From NCBI GenBank assembly GCA_002363095.1, contig DEWC01000111.1, positions 1 through 64,000 of the forward strand: 64,000 bases of DNA, given 5' to 3'. Of the stretch, positions 18,516 through 26,875 are shown in pieces. This DNA comes from Ruminococcaceae bacterium UBA3220. GTDB lineage: Bacteria; Bacillota; Clostridia; Oscillospirales; Acutalibacteraceae. The position numbers were made by a program, and so were the translations under genes. Each line of letters starts with the position of its first letter. Position 1 is the stretch's first letter. Under the pieces are notes generated by a model. That model did no database searches, was not told where the DNA came from, and worked only from the letters and a program-made list of their open reading frames with translations.

Positions 18516-18591
18516 TACGCATCAGGTTGTAGGTTTTCGTATTTCGCAGTTTTCGGTATTAACAATATAAAAACAATCAGAAGGTGGATTT

Positions 18592-19233
18592 ATGTTAGAA
18601 AATCTTAAAAAGTTAAATGATATTGAAGTTTTCAGCGTTTTTGACGGCGAATTTAACCCCTACGGCAGAATTGTAGACCTTGACACAAACGAGATAATTA
18701 AGGCGGCAGAGCAGTTTGATATGCCCGGCAATGTTGTTTATATGCCTTCAACTCCCGAATTTGAGGCGCTGCCGATAGCGAAAACCATAGAAACAGAATT
18801 GTTCGGAACTCTTCCCGCTCAAATCGGGTATTGTTACGGACACAGCACAAAGCTTAACGCCACCGAATGGCACGCCTCGGGCGAGGTGAATATTGCGGCA
18901 ACCGATTTGGTTATTATCATAGGTCTTCGCAGTGATGTTAAAAACGATAAGATTGATTCTTCAAAATTCAAAGCCTTTTTCGTGCCCAAGGGAACGGCGA
19001 TAGAGGTTTATGCCACAACACTTCATTATTCGCCCTGTCAGGTAAGCAACGACGGTTTTCGTTGGGTTGTAGCCCTTCCGAAGGGGACAAATACCGAACT
19101 TGAAAGACCGGTTTGTGACAAGAAACTTATCGCAAAGAGCAAATGGGTTTTAGCCCATATTGACAACGAGGAAGAAATCAGTAAGGGCACCGTAGCGGGA
19201 ATTACCGGTGTAAATTACGAAATAAAATATTGA
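18592..19233 (+). CDS. DUF4867 family protein
   Basis: A 213-residue cytoplasmic protein that I match from memory to DUF4867, a Firmicutes family with a cupin-like fold often found among sugar-use genes. Visible features are the N-terminal EVFSVFDGEFNPYGRIV, IGYCYGHSTKLNATEWHASGEVNI with two possible metal-binding histidines, and FFVPKGTAIEVYATTLHYSPC. No reaction is known. AGAAGGTGG precedes the ATG. It follows galM by 76 nt and is closed by a terminator. Confidence 0.7.
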   Translation: MLENLKKLNDIEVFSVFDGEFNPYGRIVDLDTNEIIKAAEQFDMPGNVVYMPSTPEFEALPIAKTIETELFGTLPAQIGYCYGHSTKLNATEWHASGEVNIAATDLVIIIGLRSDVKNDKIDSSKFKAFFVPKGTAIEVYATTLHYSPCQVSNDGFRWVVALPKGTNTELERPVCDKKLIAKSKWVLAHIDNEEEISKGTVAGITGVNYEIKY

Positions 19234-19241
19234 TAAAATCC

Positions 19242-19275
19242 AAAATCCCAAATGCTTTTGCGTTAGGGATTTTTG
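19242..19275 (+). terminator. Terminator after the DUF4867 gene
   Basis: AAAATCCC (19242-19249) pairs with GGGATTTT (19266-19273); AATGC and GCGTT extend the stem around a TTTT loop. A T-rich tail follows. Confidence 0.8.
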
Positions 19276-19286
19276 TTTCGATTTTC

Positions 19287-19315
19287 TTGTTTGTTTACAG
19301 GTTTTATGGTATAAT
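19287..19315 (+). promoter_or_regulatory. Promoter of luxS
   Basis: TTGTTT (19287-19292), 17 nt, TATAAT (19310-19315) with an extended TGG before the -10. No S-box or T-box motif was seen in the short leader. Confidence 0.75.
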
Positions 19316-19347
19316 CATTTTGTTTAAAAACGGGAGGATAAGGAAAA

Positions 19348-19872
19348 ATGGAATTGATTGCAAGTTTTTCGGTTGACCATACAAAAATCGTGCCCGGTAT
19401 TTTCACAAGCCGGGTCGATGAATTGGGGAAATTTAAAGTTACAACCTATGACATAAGGCTTAAAAAACCTAACCGTGAGCCGGTTGTTGATGTTTCGGCT
19501 ATGCATTCGCTTGAACACCTTATAGCCACATTTCTCCGAAACGACCCCGAAATAAAGGATGATGTTATTTACTGGGGACCGATGGGATGTCTTACCGGTT
19601 TTTATCTTATTCTGAAAGGTAACCGCGCCCCGAGGGATATTTATGGGCTTGTTTTGAGGGCTTTTAAATCTGTAATCACCTCTGAAACGGTTCCCGGAAC
19701 CTCCCCCGAAAACTGCGGCAACTATCTTCTGCATAATCTTATAATGGCAAAGTATTACGCCGAAGAGTTTATTTCATATCTTGAAGCCAACGCCGGGAAT
19801 GAAGATATATTTGAGTATCCGAAAACCGAAAGGCCGAAAACCGACAAGGGCGTGCAATTCTACGATTCGTAG
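19348..19872 (+). CDS. luxS: S-ribosylhomocysteine lyase
   Basis: A 174-residue enzyme that cleaves S-ribosylhomocysteine to homocysteine and the AI-2 precursor DPD. The metal site HSLEH (His53, Glu56, His57) and Cys122 (ENCGNYLLHNL) are present, as is the catalytic Cys81 in GPMGCLTGFYL. It recycles methyl-cycle waste, linking to metY-metA at 41405-43630. The usual partner mtn is not in the window. It has its own promoter and a GGGAGGA-type ribosome site. Confidence 0.96.
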   Translation: MELIASFSVDHTKIVPGIFTSRVDELGKFKVTTYDIRLKKPNREPVVDVSAMHSLEHLIATFLRNDPEIKDDVIYWGPMGCLTGFYLILKGNRAPRDIYGLVLRAFKSVITSETVPGTSPENCGNYLLHNLIMAKYYAEEFISYLEANAGNEDIFEYPKTERPKTDKGVQFYDS

Positions 19873-19896
19873 CCGTTATTGCCGATTTGTGTTGTA

Positions 19897-19925
19897 TTGA
19901 CTTTATACCGGGTTGTCTGTATAAT
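19897..19925 (+). promoter_or_regulatory. Promoter of the phosphoribosyltransferase gene
   Basis: TTGACT (19897-19902), 17 nt, TATAAT (19920-19925): near consensus for sigma-A, 34 nt upstream of the start codon. Confidence 0.8.
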
Positions 19926-19958
19926 TAAATTACCTACTATAACAAAAGGAGAATGCTT

Positions 19959-20600
19959 ATGCCTTCGATAGAATCCTATAAAATCCCCTCAAAGCGGGAC
20001 AATCTTTATTTGCGCGTTGCAAGGGGACACTTTGCGACAAGCCACTCTCATACAAACTATTTTATTGATGTTACGACTCAAAAATCCCGTCTGTCGGAAG
20101 CAAAGGCGGTAGCAAGCGAACTTGTTTCATACTATAATTCGAGTACCGTTGTCGATACCGTACTTTGTCTTGACGGTACGCAGGTCATCGGCACCTGCCT
20201 TGCCGAGGCGCTTACCGAAGGCTCTTTTATAAATCTTAACGCCCATAAAACCATTTATATCGTTACCCCGGAGCACACCTCCGGCAGTCAACTTCTCTTC
20301 CGCGACAGCAATGTTCCGATGATTGAAAACAAGCATGTTTTGGTGCTCGCCGCCTCTGTTACAACCGGCTATACCGCGAGGTCTGCCATTGAGGCAATAA
20401 ATTATTACGGCGGAAATGTTGCGGGCGTTGCCGCTATATTCGCAACCGCCAATGAATGTATGGGATACGATGTAAAATCGGTTTTTGACGGAAAAGATAT
20501 TCCCGATTACGCAAGCTACGGCTCGCACGAATGCCCGATGTGCAAAGCGGGAAAACCGGTTGACGCGCTTGTTAACAGTTACGGATTTTCGAAGTTATAA
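19959..20600 (+). CDS. Orotate-phosphoribosyltransferase-like protein
   Basis: A 213-residue type I phosphoribosyltransferase fold. The segment VLVLAASVTTGYTARSAIEAI matches the PRPP-binding loop, although the acidic pair normally seen there (VDDVxTTG) is replaced by AA-S, which raises doubt about catalysis or implies another substrate. VVDTVLCLDGTQVIGTCLAEAL and a C-terminal CPMC follow. AAAGGAGA (19945-19952) sets the start at ATG 19959 rather than 19953. Substrate not known; PyrE-like by fold only. Confidence 0.75.
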   Translation: MPSIESYKIPSKRDNLYLRVARGHFATSHSHTNYFIDVTTQKSRLSEAKAVASELVSYYNSSTVVDTVLCLDGTQVIGTCLAEALTEGSFINLNAHKTIYIVTPEHTSGSQLLFRDSNVPMIENKHVLVLAASVTTGYTARSAIEAINYYGGNVAGVAAIFATANECMGYDVKSVFDGKDIPDYASYGSHECPMCKAGKPVDALVNSYGFSKL

Positions 20601-20633
20601 ACTGAATTTTTTATAAGTTAAAGAGATATTATT

Positions 20634-21275
20634 ATGAAAACAATACTGTTTCAGGGCGATTCCATAACTGATGCCGGCAGGGACCGGAATGGCGATACCA
20701 TCGCGGGTTACGGTTACGCGACACTTGTCAAGGCGCGTCTCGGTTTTGAAAATCCGGGCGAATACACCTTTTATAACCGCGGAGTAAGCGGAGACCGTGT
20801 TATCGATATGTATGCGAGGATAGTTAAGGATGTTTTGAACCTTAAACCCGATTATATGAGCATTTTGATAGGCGTTAATGATGTTTGGCACGGCATCGAC
20901 TGGGCTAACGGGACCGGCATAGAGCGTTACCAAAAGGTATACGATATGTTCTTATCTGAGGTCAAAGCCGAGTTAAAGGATATAAAGATAATTATTTTGG
21001 AGCCGTTTGTTTTATGCGGCTCATCCACAAAGAACACCGAGGAGCAACCCGACCGGTTTGAAAGGTTTAAGACCGAAGTTGCCGAAATGGCAAAGGTGGC
21101 ACGCAAAATTGCCGAAAAGCATAACCTTCCCTTTGTTTCTTTGCAGGACAAATTTGATGATGCCTGCAAATCTGCACAGCCTGACTACTGGCTTGCGGAC
21201 GGCGTTCATCCCACCCCCGCCGGACACGAGCTTATCGCCCGCGAATGGATAAAGGCGTTTGAGAAAATCAAATAA
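20634..21275 (+). CDS. SGNH/GDSL-type hydrolase
   Basis: A 213-residue esterase of the SGNH family with all four blocks: GDSITDAGRD (nucleophile Ser10), the glycine in NRGVSGDR, IGVNDVWHG, and the catalytic Asp-His pair in DGVHPTPAGHELIA. There is no signal peptide, so it is cytoplasmic; deacetylation of sugars (rhamnogalacturonan- or xylan-type) is typical but not shown. It lies 33 nt after the phosphoribosyltransferase gene and ends at a terminator. Confidence 0.9.
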   Translation: MKTILFQGDSITDAGRDRNGDTIAGYGYATLVKARLGFENPGEYTFYNRGVSGDRVIDMYARIVKDVLNLKPDYMSILIGVNDVWHGIDWANGTGIERYQKVYDMFLSEVKAELKDIKIIILEPFVLCGSSTKNTEEQPDRFERFKTEVAEMAKVARKIAEKHNLPFVSLQDKFDDACKSAQPDYWLADGVHPTPAGHELIAREWIKAFEKIK

Positions 21276-21282
21276 CAAAATT

Positions 21283-21320
21283 AAAAGCAACGGAACAATT
21301 AGATTTCTGTTGCTTTTTTT
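21283..21320 (+). terminator. Terminator after the SGNH hydrolase gene
   Basis: AAAAGCAAC (21283-21291) pairs with GTTGCTTTT (21309-21317), with GGAA/TTTC extending inward, followed by a run of Ts to 21320. Confidence 0.9.
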
Positions 21321-21338
21321 ATATCCAATTGGTATAAT
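21310..21338 (+). promoter_or_regulatory. Promoter of the abrB-ABC operon
   Basis: TTGCTT (21310-21315), 17 nt, TATAAT (21333-21338). The -35 element overlaps the 3' arm of the preceding terminator, a compact arrangement. Confidence 0.65.
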
Positions 21339-21383
21339 AAGTATGAAATGTATAACTAATATGATTTTAGGAGGGCGATAAAT

Positions 21384-21590
21384 ATGCCAAAGGACAAGTT
21401 TATAGGGATAAGCAAGGTAGGGGAAAAAGGTCAGATAGTTATACCGAAAGAGGCGCGGGATATGTTCGGGATACGCCCCGGCGATTCGATTATCGTTCTA
21501 TGCGATAAAAAACGCGGTATCGCGCTTATAAAGGCGGACGCCATAGAAGATTTAACCGAAAAGGTGTTTCCGAAAGGGGATGACCGCTGA
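21384..21590 (+). CDS. AbrB/SpoVT-family DNA-binding regulator
   Basis: A 68-residue protein with one swapped-hairpin AbrB domain: ISKVGEKGQIVIPKEARDMFGIRPGDSIIVL. It lies in an ATGA-type overlap with the ABC ATPase gene that follows, so it very likely regulates this transporter operon. The TAGGAGGGCG site precedes the ATG. This pairing of a small AbrB gene with an ABC-2 transporter is common in clostridia. Confidence 0.93.
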   Translation: MPKDKFIGISKVGEKGQIVIPKEARDMFGIRPGDSIIVLCDKKRGIALIKADAIEDLTEKVFPKGDDR

Positions 21591-22315
21591 TGCTTGCTAT
21601 TGAAGCCTCCAATCTGACAAAAAAATTTAAACAAAAAACGGCGGTGAACGGCATTGACCTGTCGATTGAAAAGGGTGAACTCTTTGCTTTGCTCGGAACA
21701 AACGGCGCTGGAAAAACGACCACGATAAAAATGCTTTCAACCCTTATTGTTCCAACCGCCGGTCAAATAAAGATAAACGGAATGGATATAATAAGCGAGA
21801 GGCAAAGAATAAGGCAAATACTGAATGTTTCTCCGCAGGAAACGGCGGTTGCCCCTAATCTGAGCGTTAAGGAAAATCTTGAATTTATGGCGGGGGTCTA
21901 CGGCATTGCCGATAAAAAGAAAAAAATCGAGGAACTTATAAACCTTTTCGGGCTTAACGAGGTTTTGTCTCAAAAAGCCAAGACCCTTTCGGGCGGCTGG
22001 CAGAGAAAAGTATCTATCGCGATAGCCCTGATAAACGACCCTGAGATACTGTTTTTGGATGAGCCGACTTTGGGGCTTGATGTTATCGCACGAAAGGAAC
22101 TTTGGAAGATAATCGAAGGCTTAAAGGGCAAAATAACCGTAATTTTAACCACCCATTATATGGAGGAGGCTGAAAGGCTTTCGGACAGGATAGGTATTAT
22201 GGCGAACGGAGATTTGATTGCGACCGGTTCCGCCGATCAACTTAAAGCAAAGGCAGGCACCGATAACTTTGAGGATGCTTTTGTAAAAATCGCGACGGGA
22301 GGGGAAACGGAATGA
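21590..22315 (+). CDS. ABC-2 transporter ATP-binding protein
   Basis: A 241-residue ATPase. Walker A GTNGAGKTTTIKML is near residue 40, the signature LSGGWQRKVSIAIAL near 135, Walker B ILFLDEPTLGLD near 155, and the H-loop LTTHYMEEAERLSDR after it. The family (NatA/CcmA-like, DrrA-like) energises export of drugs, lipids or polysaccharides. Start and stop both overlap the neighbouring genes by 1-4 bases, so the three are one translational unit. Confidence 0.95.
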   Translation: MLAIEASNLTKKFKQKTAVNGIDLSIEKGELFALLGTNGAGKTTTIKMLSTLIVPTAGQIKINGMDIISERQRIRQILNVSPQETAVAPNLSVKENLEFMAGVYGIADKKKKIEELINLFGLNEVLSQKAKTLSGGWQRKVSIAIALINDPEILFLDEPTLGLDVIARKELWKIIEGLKGKITVILTTHYMEEAERLSDRIGIMANGDLIATGSADQLKAKAGTDNFEDAFVKIATGGETE

Positions 22316-23043
22316 GAACGCTTAATTTTGCAAAAAGGAATTTTAAAGAGATAATAAGAGACCCGTTAAGCATCATTTTTTCAGTGGTTTTACCGCTTTT
22401 CCTGCTTTGGATTTTTCAGCAGTTTAAGATACCGAGCGAAAACTATAAACTCCAAAACTTTACGCCGGGTATCATCGTTTTCGGCTTTTCATTTATCACG
22501 CTTTTCACCGCAACACTTGTAAGTAAGGACCGTACAACCTCGCTTCTTGTAAGGCTCGGAATAAGCCCTATGACGCCGATTGAGTATATCGGCGGATATA
22601 TGCTGTCGATAATACCGATGCTGATAATTCAGATTATTCTGTTTTTTATTCTTGCCGTAGTTTTGGGACTTAAGTTTACGGTATACACCGTTTTAGCGGT
22701 GCCGGTTTCAATAATGGTTTCGGTTTTGTTTATTGCGCTCGGAATAATCATAGGCAGTTTTGCTTCCGAAAAAGCGTCATCGGGAATGGCAAGCGTTATC
22801 GTCCAACTCGTTTGCTTTACAAGCGGAATGTATTTTCCGAAAGAAGCGGTAGGCAAAGGTTTTGCAAAGATTTGCGAATACCTGCCGTTTGAACCGTCGC
22901 TTAATATCATTAAAGGGGTAATGAATAACAAACAGGAGATAATCACCGCGCGAAATATAGCCGTTTTTCTTGTCTATACTCTTTTGGCTATGGCGGTGGC
23001 GGCTGTCATCTTTAAAAGAAAAATGCTAAGCGATAATAAATAG
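22312..23043 (+). CDS. ABC-2 type transporter permease
   Basis: A 243-residue membrane protein with six predicted helices and the ABC-2 layout: a first helix near residue 20-40 (IIFSVVLPLFLLWIF), and the GMYFPKEAV loop before the last pair. It is the membrane partner of the preceding ATPase (ATGA overlap at 22312-22315). Substrate unknown. Confidence 0.93.
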   Translation: MRTLNFAKRNFKEIIRDPLSIIFSVVLPLFLLWIFQQFKIPSENYKLQNFTPGIIVFGFSFITLFTATLVSKDRTTSLLVRLGISPMTPIEYIGGYMLSIIPMLIIQIILFFILAVVLGLKFTVYTVLAVPVSIMVSVLFIALGIIIGSFASEKASSGMASVIVQLVCFTSGMYFPKEAVGKGFAKICEYLPFEPSLNIIKGVMNNKQEIITARNIAVFLVYTLLAMAVAAVIFKRKMLSDNK

Positions 23044-23085
23044 TCGTTAAAAAAACATTCGGTAAAAACCCGCATATTTATATAC

Positions 23086-23127
23086 AAAACCGCCCTATGA
23101 CTAAATCTGTCATAGGGCGGTTTTTTT
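23086..23127 (+). terminator. Strong terminator after the ABC-2 operon; copy 1 of a repeated palindrome
   Basis: AAAACCGCCCTATGAC (23086-23101), loop TAAATCT, GTCATAGGGCGGTTTT (23109-23124): a 16-bp perfect stem with seven Ts. The inner 31 bases recur exactly at 23816-23846. Confidence 0.95.
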
Positions 23128-23128
23128 C

Positions 23129-23157
23129 TTGATTTAAGGCGCAAAAAATGGTATAAT
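23129..23157 (+). promoter_or_regulatory. Promoter of fic
   Basis: TTGATT (23129-23134), 17 nt, TATAAT (23152-23157), directly after the T-run of the terminator. Confidence 0.75.
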
Positions 23158-23190
23158 ATTAATATAGAACAAATTGTAAGAAGGTGTGAA

Positions 23191-23796
23191 ATGGCTCTTT
23201 CAAACAAACTCGGAATAACCGACAGCGCGCAACTTGCCCTTATGGAAGAAAAGATAAGCAAGAAAAAGGCGGCAGAGCTTTTTGAAAACGGTCTGCTCGA
23301 TGGGTTAAAGCCGGGAACATTTTCATCCCTTTCGTTTATCCATAAATATCTTTTTGAGGATATATACGATTTTGCGGGTGAGATAAGAACCGTAAATATA
23401 GCAAAGGGCAATTTCAGATTTGCACCTGTTATGTACCTTGAATCGGCGCTTGAAAATATCGAAAAAATGCCACAGTCCACCTTCGAACAAATTGTCGAAA
23501 AATATGTCGAAATGAACATCGCTCATCCTTTCAGGGAGGGCAACGGTAGAAGCACCCGGATATGGCTTGATCTTATCTTCAAGGCGGAGCTTCAAAGGGT
23601 GGTTGACTGGAGCAAAATCGACAAAGAGGATTACCTGCTCGCCATGGAGCGAAGCCCGATAAGGGACACCGAGATAAAACATATCCTTAAAGAGGCTTTG
23701 ACCGATAAAAAAAACAGCCGTGAAGTATATATGAAGGGGATAGATAACAGTTATTTCTACGAGGGCTATAACACCTTTAAGGCTGAGGAATTATAA
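23191..23796 (+). CDS. Fic family AMP-transferase, class III
   Basis: A 201-residue Fic protein, which transfers AMP from ATP to Tyr, Ser or Thr of target proteins. The catalytic motif HPFREGNGRSTR starts at His112. The C-terminal helix has S187-x3-E191-G192 in SYFYEGY, the auto-inhibitory motif of class III Fic proteins such as Neisseria NmFic, to which the second half is very similar. In that class activity depends on oligomer state. No antitoxin gene is adjacent, as expected when the inhibitory helix is built in. It is flanked by two copies of the same palindrome. Confidence 0.93.
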   Translation: MALSNKLGITDSAQLALMEEKISKKKAAELFENGLLDGLKPGTFSSLSFIHKYLFEDIYDFAGEIRTVNIAKGNFRFAPVMYLESALENIEKMPQSTFEQIVEKYVEMNIAHPFREGNGRSTRIWLDLIFKAELQRVVDWSKIDKEDYLLAMERSPIRDTEIKHILKEALTDKKNSREVYMKGIDNSYFYEGYNTFKAEEL

Positions 23797-23815
23797 TATC
23801 GAATATAAGATAAAC

Positions 23816-23846
23816 CCGCCCTATGACTAAATCTGTCATAGGGCGG
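23816..23846. terminator. Copy 2 of the repeated palindrome, between fic and the GH36 gene
   Basis: CCGCCCTATGAC (23816-23827), loop TAAATCT, GTCATAGGGCGG (23835-23846). Same orientation and sequence as the core of 23086-23124. T-tracts on either side are weak (AATAATTTT on plus, GTTTAT on minus), so termination here is probable but less certain than at copy 1. Confidence 0.7.
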
Positions 23847-23867
23847 AATAATTTTGCCTTGTTTTGC

Positions 23868-26036
23868 TTATTTTTTCTTGAATTCAAGTATCACTGATTT
23901 ATATTCACGGTCGTTTATGTAGTGAATGCCTTTGTTCATAAGGTAATCTCCGCCGTAAAGCTTGCCATTACATTCATAAACCGCCGTTTCGTCAAGTCCT
24001 GCAAGTTTTAAGTATTCATCCTTTGAGGCTACCGTTGAGGTTTTCGGATAAATGCAAACAAGAACGGTATTTTTATCCTCCGATACGAATTCGTTTACCG
24101 AAACATCGCAGTCAAACGGCGAGCTGATTCGGTAAAGGTCGCCCTTGTGGAAAACTTCACCCAAACGGCGATAGTCCTCAACCGCTTTTTTCGCCGTTTT
24201 AAGTTCATCTTCGGTGCAATTATTAAGGTCAAGCTCAAATCCGAACTGCCCGGGAATAGCGACATTACAGCGCATATCAAAAGGCGTCGTTCTGCCGAGC
24301 TGGTGATTAGGGCATGCGGACACATGGCAACCCATCGAGGCGTAAGGGTAGATGAAACTCGTTCCGTACTGTATCTTAACACGCTCAACCGCGTCGGTAT
24401 CATCGCTTGTCCATACCTGAGGCATAAACTGCAAAATTCCGCAGTCGAATCTCGCTCCGCCGCTGGCGCACGCTTCAAAAAGAACATTCGGGAATTTTGC
24501 GTTAAGATTTTTAAGTATCGAATAAAGACCCAACATATAGCGGTGCATAACCTCGCCTTGACGTTCGCTTACCTGAAAAGCAGAGCCTACCTCCGACATA
24601 CTTCTGTTCATATCCCACTTAACATAGCCGATGTTCGCCTTTTTAAGGATGGCGCCTACGGCGTTCTCAACATAATCGCAGACATCTTTTCTTGAAAGGT
24701 CGAGGGTGTATTGATGCCTTATTTTGCTTGGCATTCTGCCTTTTGTGTGAATTATCCAGTCCGGATGTAATTTATAAAGATTACTGTTCGGGCTCACCAT
24801 TTCGGGTTCAAACCAAAGTCCGAAATTCATCCCTAAATCGTTTATCTTTTTGCAAAGTCCGTCGATGCCGTTCGGCAGTATTTCGGGGTTTTCCACCCAA
24901 TCGCCGAGACCGGTTTTATCGTCGACGCGGTTTCCGAACCAGCCGTCGTCAAGAACCATTGTGTCAATGCCTATTTTCTTTGCCGTTTTTGCGATGTTCA
25001 CTATCTTTTCTTCACTTATATCGAAATAAGTCGCTTCCCAGTTGTTGATAAGGGCATAGCGTTCGATATCACGGAATTTTCCCTTGCAAACACGCTCTCT
25101 TATAATCTTGTGGAAAATTCTTGACATTCCCGAGAGTCCCTCGGGAGAATAGGCGAGGATAACTTCCGGTGAAGAGAAAGATTGTCCGTTTTCGAGAACC
25201 CATTCGAACTCACGAGGGTTAATTCCCATATATGCTCTTACGGTGTCATAAGTATTTTTTTCACAACCGGCAACAAAGTTACCGCTGTAAACGAAACCGA
25301 AGCCGTAGGCGTTGCCTGATAATTCGGTTGTTGTTCTGTCGCAAACGGCAATAAACGGGTTATAATAGGAACTGCTGACGCCGGTGCCGCTTTCAACACT
25401 GATGTTCCCGCCCTCTATTTTCTGGCGTGTAACAAACCTTTCCCTTGCCCATGAGCCGTCAAGGTGGATAATATCGCTCTCGCCTGCGCCGAAAAAGTCA
25501 ACGCTTGCCGAAAGCACCGAACGAATTTGCATTTTTTCGCCCGAGTTTATTATTTTAACGCTTCTCGTAATGGCGTCAAAGTCCTCAAAAACCGAATAAT
25601 AAAGCAAAATATCAAGGTTCTTAAGGTCATCGTGCAGGGTTACGACCAATGTTTGAACATTATCGCCATTTTCGGCATAAACGCTCGGAAGCCCCTCAAT
25701 GTCAGGCTTTGCGTCAAGGATTTCAAATGATTTAAAGTCCGCTTTGGTAACGCGGCTGCCGTCCGAAAAACGCGCGCTGAAGGCGCAAATTCTTGAATCG
25801 CCGCCACCGTACTGCGGATATTCAAGCGGAATATAGTTGGTCGAATAATCGCCGTAATCAAAAGCTGAATGAGAACGCCAAACAAAATCGTCCGCCCAGT
25901 TTTCATTTATTTCGTTTTTTAACTTTTTGCCCCAGTATATGTGGGTGAGAAGTTTATCTCCAAGAATGCCGAAAGCATATGTGGTATTTTTGGTCGAAAG
26001 GGTGAAAACCTTCGTTTTTTGATTAAAACTTATCAT
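23868..26036 (-). CDS. Alpha-galactosidase, GH36
   Basis: A 722-residue enzyme that releases terminal alpha-galactose from raffinose-type sugars, galactolipids or galactomannan. The N-terminal beta-sandwich (about 1-300) precedes the TIM barrel. The nucleophile is Asp475 in YVKWDMNRSM; the acid/base Asp lies in WTSDDTDA (about 545); the DDGWFGNR loop and ACASGGARFD are GH36 signatures. No signal peptide, so substrates are taken up first. The ATG overlaps the stop of the upstream peptidase gene (26033-26036). Confidence 0.95.
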   Translation of the reverse strand: MISFNQKTKVFTLSTKNTTYAFGILGDKLLTHIYWGKKLKNEINENWADDFVWRSHSAFDYGDYSTNYIPLEYPQYGGGDSRICAFSARFSDGSRVTKADFKSFEILDAKPDIEGLPSVYAENGDNVQTLVVTLHDDLKNLDILLYYSVFEDFDAITRSVKIINSGEKMQIRSVLSASVDFFGAGESDIIHLDGSWARERFVTRQKIEGGNISVESGTGVSSSYYNPFIAVCDRTTTELSGNAYGFGFVYSGNFVAGCEKNTYDTVRAYMGINPREFEWVLENGQSFSSPEVILAYSPEGLSGMSRIFHKIIRERVCKGKFRDIERYALINNWEATYFDISEEKIVNIAKTAKKIGIDTMVLDDGWFGNRVDDKTGLGDWVENPEILPNGIDGLCKKINDLGMNFGLWFEPEMVSPNSNLYKLHPDWIIHTKGRMPSKIRHQYTLDLSRKDVCDYVENAVGAILKKANIGYVKWDMNRSMSEVGSAFQVSERQGEVMHRYMLGLYSILKNLNAKFPNVLFEACASGGARFDCGILQFMPQVWTSDDTDAVERVKIQYGTSFIYPYASMGCHVSACPNHQLGRTTPFDMRCNVAIPGQFGFELDLNNCTEDELKTAKKAVEDYRRLGEVFHKGDLYRISSPFDCDVSVNEFVSEDKNTVLVCIYPKTSTVASKDEYLKLAGLDETAVYECNGKLYGGDYLMNKGIHYINDREYKSVILEFKKK

Positions 26037-26866
26037 TTTTTTCTCCTTGCTTTTAACGATTTCATTGTCGGTTTTATGAGTAGTGCAATTTTGTGTTTTA
26101 TAAATTTGTAAACGCGGACAGGCACCGGGGTTTTGAAGCGGCGATAGGTTTCCCTAAGCATACGGCTTGCCCTGTTTACGCATTCGTAAAAGGAATTTAT
26201 CGAGATTTGCTCAGAAGGTTTATGCTCGTTTTTGTAGCCGATGCTCACATTGACCCCGGCTGCCTTCCGGCAGATATAAAATATATCCGACCCACCGGAT
26301 AACGGCGATTTTTTGTATCCGAAAGAAGATACAAAATCTTCAAACGCCTTCGGGTTGCTGACGGCGTGGAACATGTATTCATCTCTGCCCCATAAATCAA
26401 AACTTAAAACAAAACAATGCTCGTTTATTATCTTCATCATTTTTTTGTCGTGATAGATAAATGAAGCGCCGATATGACTGTTTTCTTCGCCGTCGATAAG
26501 CAAAAGCGAATGCCCGCTTTCCCTTAAAAGCCATAAGGCGGCACAACCTGCGCGGTCGTCGGCGCCGATGCCGACGGTTTCGCTTGCTGAAATAATTTTA
26601 TCGTCAACGATTTTTAAGTCCGAGGAAACGGATTTTTTTATGTATTGCCCGTCCCAGACCGTGTCGGTATGGGCAACAAGCAAAACACGGTTTTTCTTTT
26701 TGCCGGGTATAAAAAGGTATCTTTGATTAGGCTTTTTGCCCTTAACATACTTCGCACCCTCAAGAACGGAAAATTCCGAAAAAATTTCGTCCGAGCCGGA
26801 AATCGGGAAACCTAAAAACTTAATAAGCGCCGATTTGCAGGTCTCTTTGTCAAAAAAAATATCCAT
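26033..26866 (-). CDS. M20/M28-like metallopeptidase family protein
   Basis: A 277-residue protein with metal-site motifs of co-catalytic zinc peptidases: VAHTDTVWDG, GIGADDRAGCAALWLL, and LIDGEENSHIGA, where the Glu-Glu pair would be base and ligand. The later SGGSDIFYI and NVSIGYKNEHKPSEQISI also fit. The C-terminal 40 residues are very basic and not part of the family. It is short for M20 and lacks an obvious dimerisation domain. Substrate unknown. It follows cysK by 9 nt. Confidence 0.75.
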   Translation of the reverse strand: MDIFFDKETCKSALIKFLGFPISGSDEIFSEFSVLEGAKYVKGKKPNQRYLFIPGKKKNRVLLVAHTDTVWDGQYIKKSVSSDLKIVDDKIISASETVGIGADDRAGCAALWLLRESGHSLLLIDGEENSHIGASFIYHDKKMMKIINEHCFVLSFDLWGRDEYMFHAVSNPKAFEDFVSSFGYKKSPLSGGSDIFYICRKAAGVNVSIGYKNEHKPSEQISINSFYECVNRASRMLRETYRRFKTPVPVRVYKFIKHKIALLIKPTMKSLKARRKK

Positions 26867-26875
26867 AGCGCGTTT

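Noticed and set aside
23090..23846. fic flanked by terminal inverted repeats of an insertion sequence
   Set aside because: The two palindromes are in direct orientation, there is no transposase, and copy 1 is a working terminator of the upstream operon.
26033..26866. Active M20 aminoacylase or dipeptidase assignment
   Set aside because: Metal motifs are clear but the length and missing dimer domain prevent a specific name.
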